This document shows, one piece after another, positions 6,969 through 7,285 of a DNA stretch of 7,285 bases. Under the pieces are notes generated by a model, which had not been told where the DNA came from, did no database searches, and saw only the letters and a list, made by a program, of their open reading frames with translations. Each line of letters starts with the position of its first letter. Position 1 is the first letter of the stretch. Position numbers and translations under genes: made by a program. Origin of the DNA: Treponema sp. (lineage in GTDB: Bacteria; Spirochaetota; Spirochaetia; Treponematales; Treponemataceae); contig JAFLSP010000091.1 of assembly GCA_022510885.1 (NCBI GenBank), forward strand, positions 1-7,285. Direction: 5' to 3'.

Positions 6969-7078
6969 GCGGGTGTCATGCCGACGAGGACGAAGCCGGG
7001 CACGTGTTCGTCTTGTATGAGCGGCAGCATGGTGCGCGGCACAAAAAATGCGAATGGCCCCCAAGGCGGTTTGACATA
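6965..7078 (-). pseudogene. Possible C-terminal remnant of a protein gene
   Basis: A 37-codon open stretch runs from just after an in-frame TAA (7081-7079) to TGA (6967-6965). The peptide looks like real protein: it contains WGPFAFFVPRTMLPLIQ and ends GFVLVGMTPA. Third codon positions are rich in G and C like those of the neighbouring genes. Only a GTG (codon 13) and an ATG (codon 17) could serve as starts, and neither has a good SD. The most natural reading is the tail of a gene whose upstream part is lost or replaced by the AT-rich sequence from about 7100. It could instead be a small 21-25 residue protein, or chance. Family not recognised. Confidence 0.35.
7009..7021 (+). repeat. Left arm of a 13-bp inverted repeat
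   Basis: CGTCTTGTATGAG, the exact reverse complement of 7206-7218. The arms are 184 bp apart and enclose the rightward promoter at 7071-7099. Identity ends sharply at 13 bp on both sides. It may mark an invertible segment; chance remains possible. Confidence 0.5.
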
Positions 7079-7099
7079 TTACCGCCGTTGTGCTACACT
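7071..7099 (+). promoter_or_regulatory. Near-consensus sigma-70 promoter facing right
   Basis: Perfect TTGACA (7071-7076), a 17-bp spacer and TACACT (7094-7099) preceded by TGC, an extended -10. This is the best-matching promoter in the window. No gene with a convincing start follows inside the window. A TTG codon sits 6 nt after the -10 (7106) but opens only a 5-codon frame. The transcript would begin near 7106 and run into the AT-rich leader and the stem-loops. Confidence 0.75.
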
Positions 7100-7205
7100 A
7101 GGGTATTGAATGAAAAAAAATGAATGATGATTTGAAAATTAGTATCAAACTTTAGTAAGTAAAAAAATATCTGTTCTATCACGTTTTTTTCTTCAATGAT
7201 TACAT

Positions 7206-7218
7206 CTCATACAAGACG
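7206..7218 (+). repeat. Right arm of a 13-bp inverted repeat
   Basis: CTCATACAAGACG, the exact reverse complement of 7009-7021. Its last seven bases also form the base of the stem-loop at 7212-7243. Confidence 0.5.
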
Positions 7219-7243
7219 GTACGGCATTTCCGTGCAAGTCTTG
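7212..7243 (+). other. 12-bp stem-loop in the leader
   Basis: CAAGAC (7212-7217) pairs with GTCTTG (7238-7243). GTACGG (7219-7224) pairs with CCGTGC (7230-7235), one of these being a G-U pair. The loop is CATTT, and a small internal loop of G7218 against A7236-A7237 separates the two helices. There is no following T-tract, so it is not a terminator. It may be part of a structured leader, a small RNA or a recombination site. Confidence 0.5.
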
Positions 7244-7261
7244 CCATCCAGGTCGTATGGC
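7243..7261 (+). other. Second, smaller stem-loop
   Basis: GCCAT (7243-7247) pairs with ATGGC (7257-7261) around a 9-nt loop. It begins at the last base of the previous stem. The possible ATG start at 7257 would be sequestered in this stem, which would suit translational control if a gene starts there (inference). Confidence 0.3.
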
Positions 7262-7285
7262 GGCCGTAGCAGCGACAATTGCGCG

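Larger units (their letters stand above)
7100..7285 (+). other. AT-rich leader and start of an unidentified unit
   Basis: No gene is supported here. Bases 7105-7205 are strikingly AT-rich against the GC-rich surroundings, with A-runs at 7113-7120 and 7161-7167 and a T7 run at 7184-7190 that has no preceding stem and so is not a terminator. Tiny frames exist (7106-7123, starting TTG; 7120-7155, 11 codons, MNDDLKISIKL) without SD support. From about 7206 the composition turns GC-rich again and two stem-loops follow. An ATG at 7257 with a weak AGG four nt upstream could open a gene running off the right edge. Confidence 0.4.

Noticed and set aside
5332..7020. 562-codon open frame on the plus strand opposite the nucleotidyltransferase and exported-protein genes
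   Set aside because: The translation is low-complexity and Arg/Val-rich, spans two real minus-strand genes and the gap between them, and has no SD.
7168..7192. Terminator at the T7 run in the right-hand leader
   Set aside because: No complementary stem could be found in the bases before the T-run.
7196..7285. Open frame from ATG 7196 to the window edge
   Set aside because: Thirty codons are open, but the peptide (MITSHTRRYG...) has no recognisable motif and no SD. A second frame over the same bases is equally open, so coding is not supported.
1..7285. CRISPR array, tRNA or insertion sequence
   Set aside because: No regularly spaced direct repeats, no cloverleaf with a TTC-type arm, and no transposase motif or long terminal inverted repeats were seen on reading both strands.

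Overview
The window is GC-rich (roughly 60% by eye) bacterial chromosome, densely packed with short gaps and overlapping genes. The gene types (sufC, GH77 amylomaltase, a pair of short chromate-type transporters, a DeoD phosphorylase, a sugar nucleotidyltransferase and a compact phosphomannose isomerase) suggest a host-associated, fermentative, sugar-using anaerobe. A Treponema-like spirochaete is my best guess, but it is inference and no marker gene here proves it.

Layout. (1) 14-757, minus: sufC, the Fe-S cluster assembly ATPase; an SD-like stretch beyond its stop suggests that the suf operon continues off the left edge. (2) 758-865: a divergent promoter region. (3) 866-3661, plus: malQ, chrA1 and chrA2, joined by a 4-nt and an 8-nt overlap. 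(4) 3662-4400, plus: a 16-bp perfect palindrome, an extended -10 promoter and deoD. (5) 4397-6933, minus: a three-gene unit transcribed toward deoD, made of an exported protein of unknown function, an NDP-sugar-type nucleotidyltransferase and manA. manA and deoD converge with a 4-nt overlap of their stop codons. (6) 6934-7285: no complete gene. It holds the leaderless promoter of the minus-strand unit, a short open frame that looks like the C-terminal remnant of a gene, a near-consensus sigma-70 promoter pointing right, a 13-bp inverted repeat flanking that promoter, an AT-rich leader and two adjacent stem-loops.

How the genes work together. ManA links fructose-6-P and mannose-6-P, and the nucleotidyltransferase probably activates a sugar phosphate, so with the exported protein they may serve cell-envelope glycan synthesis (inference). 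MalQ handles malto-oligosaccharides and DeoD salvages purine nucleosides. The link between malQ and the chromate-type transporters is one of transcription, not obvious chemistry.

Most notable signals. First, all three promoter-proximal genes malQ, deoD and the exported-protein gene lack a Shine-Dalgarno and have a -10 hexamer ending exactly 6 nt before the ATG. The predicted transcription start is therefore the A of the start codon, meaning leaderless mRNAs. sufC, chrA2 and the nucleotidyltransferase gene carry clear SD sequences. Second, the right edge looks like a possible invertible promoter cassette; this is unproven and no recombinase gene is visible.
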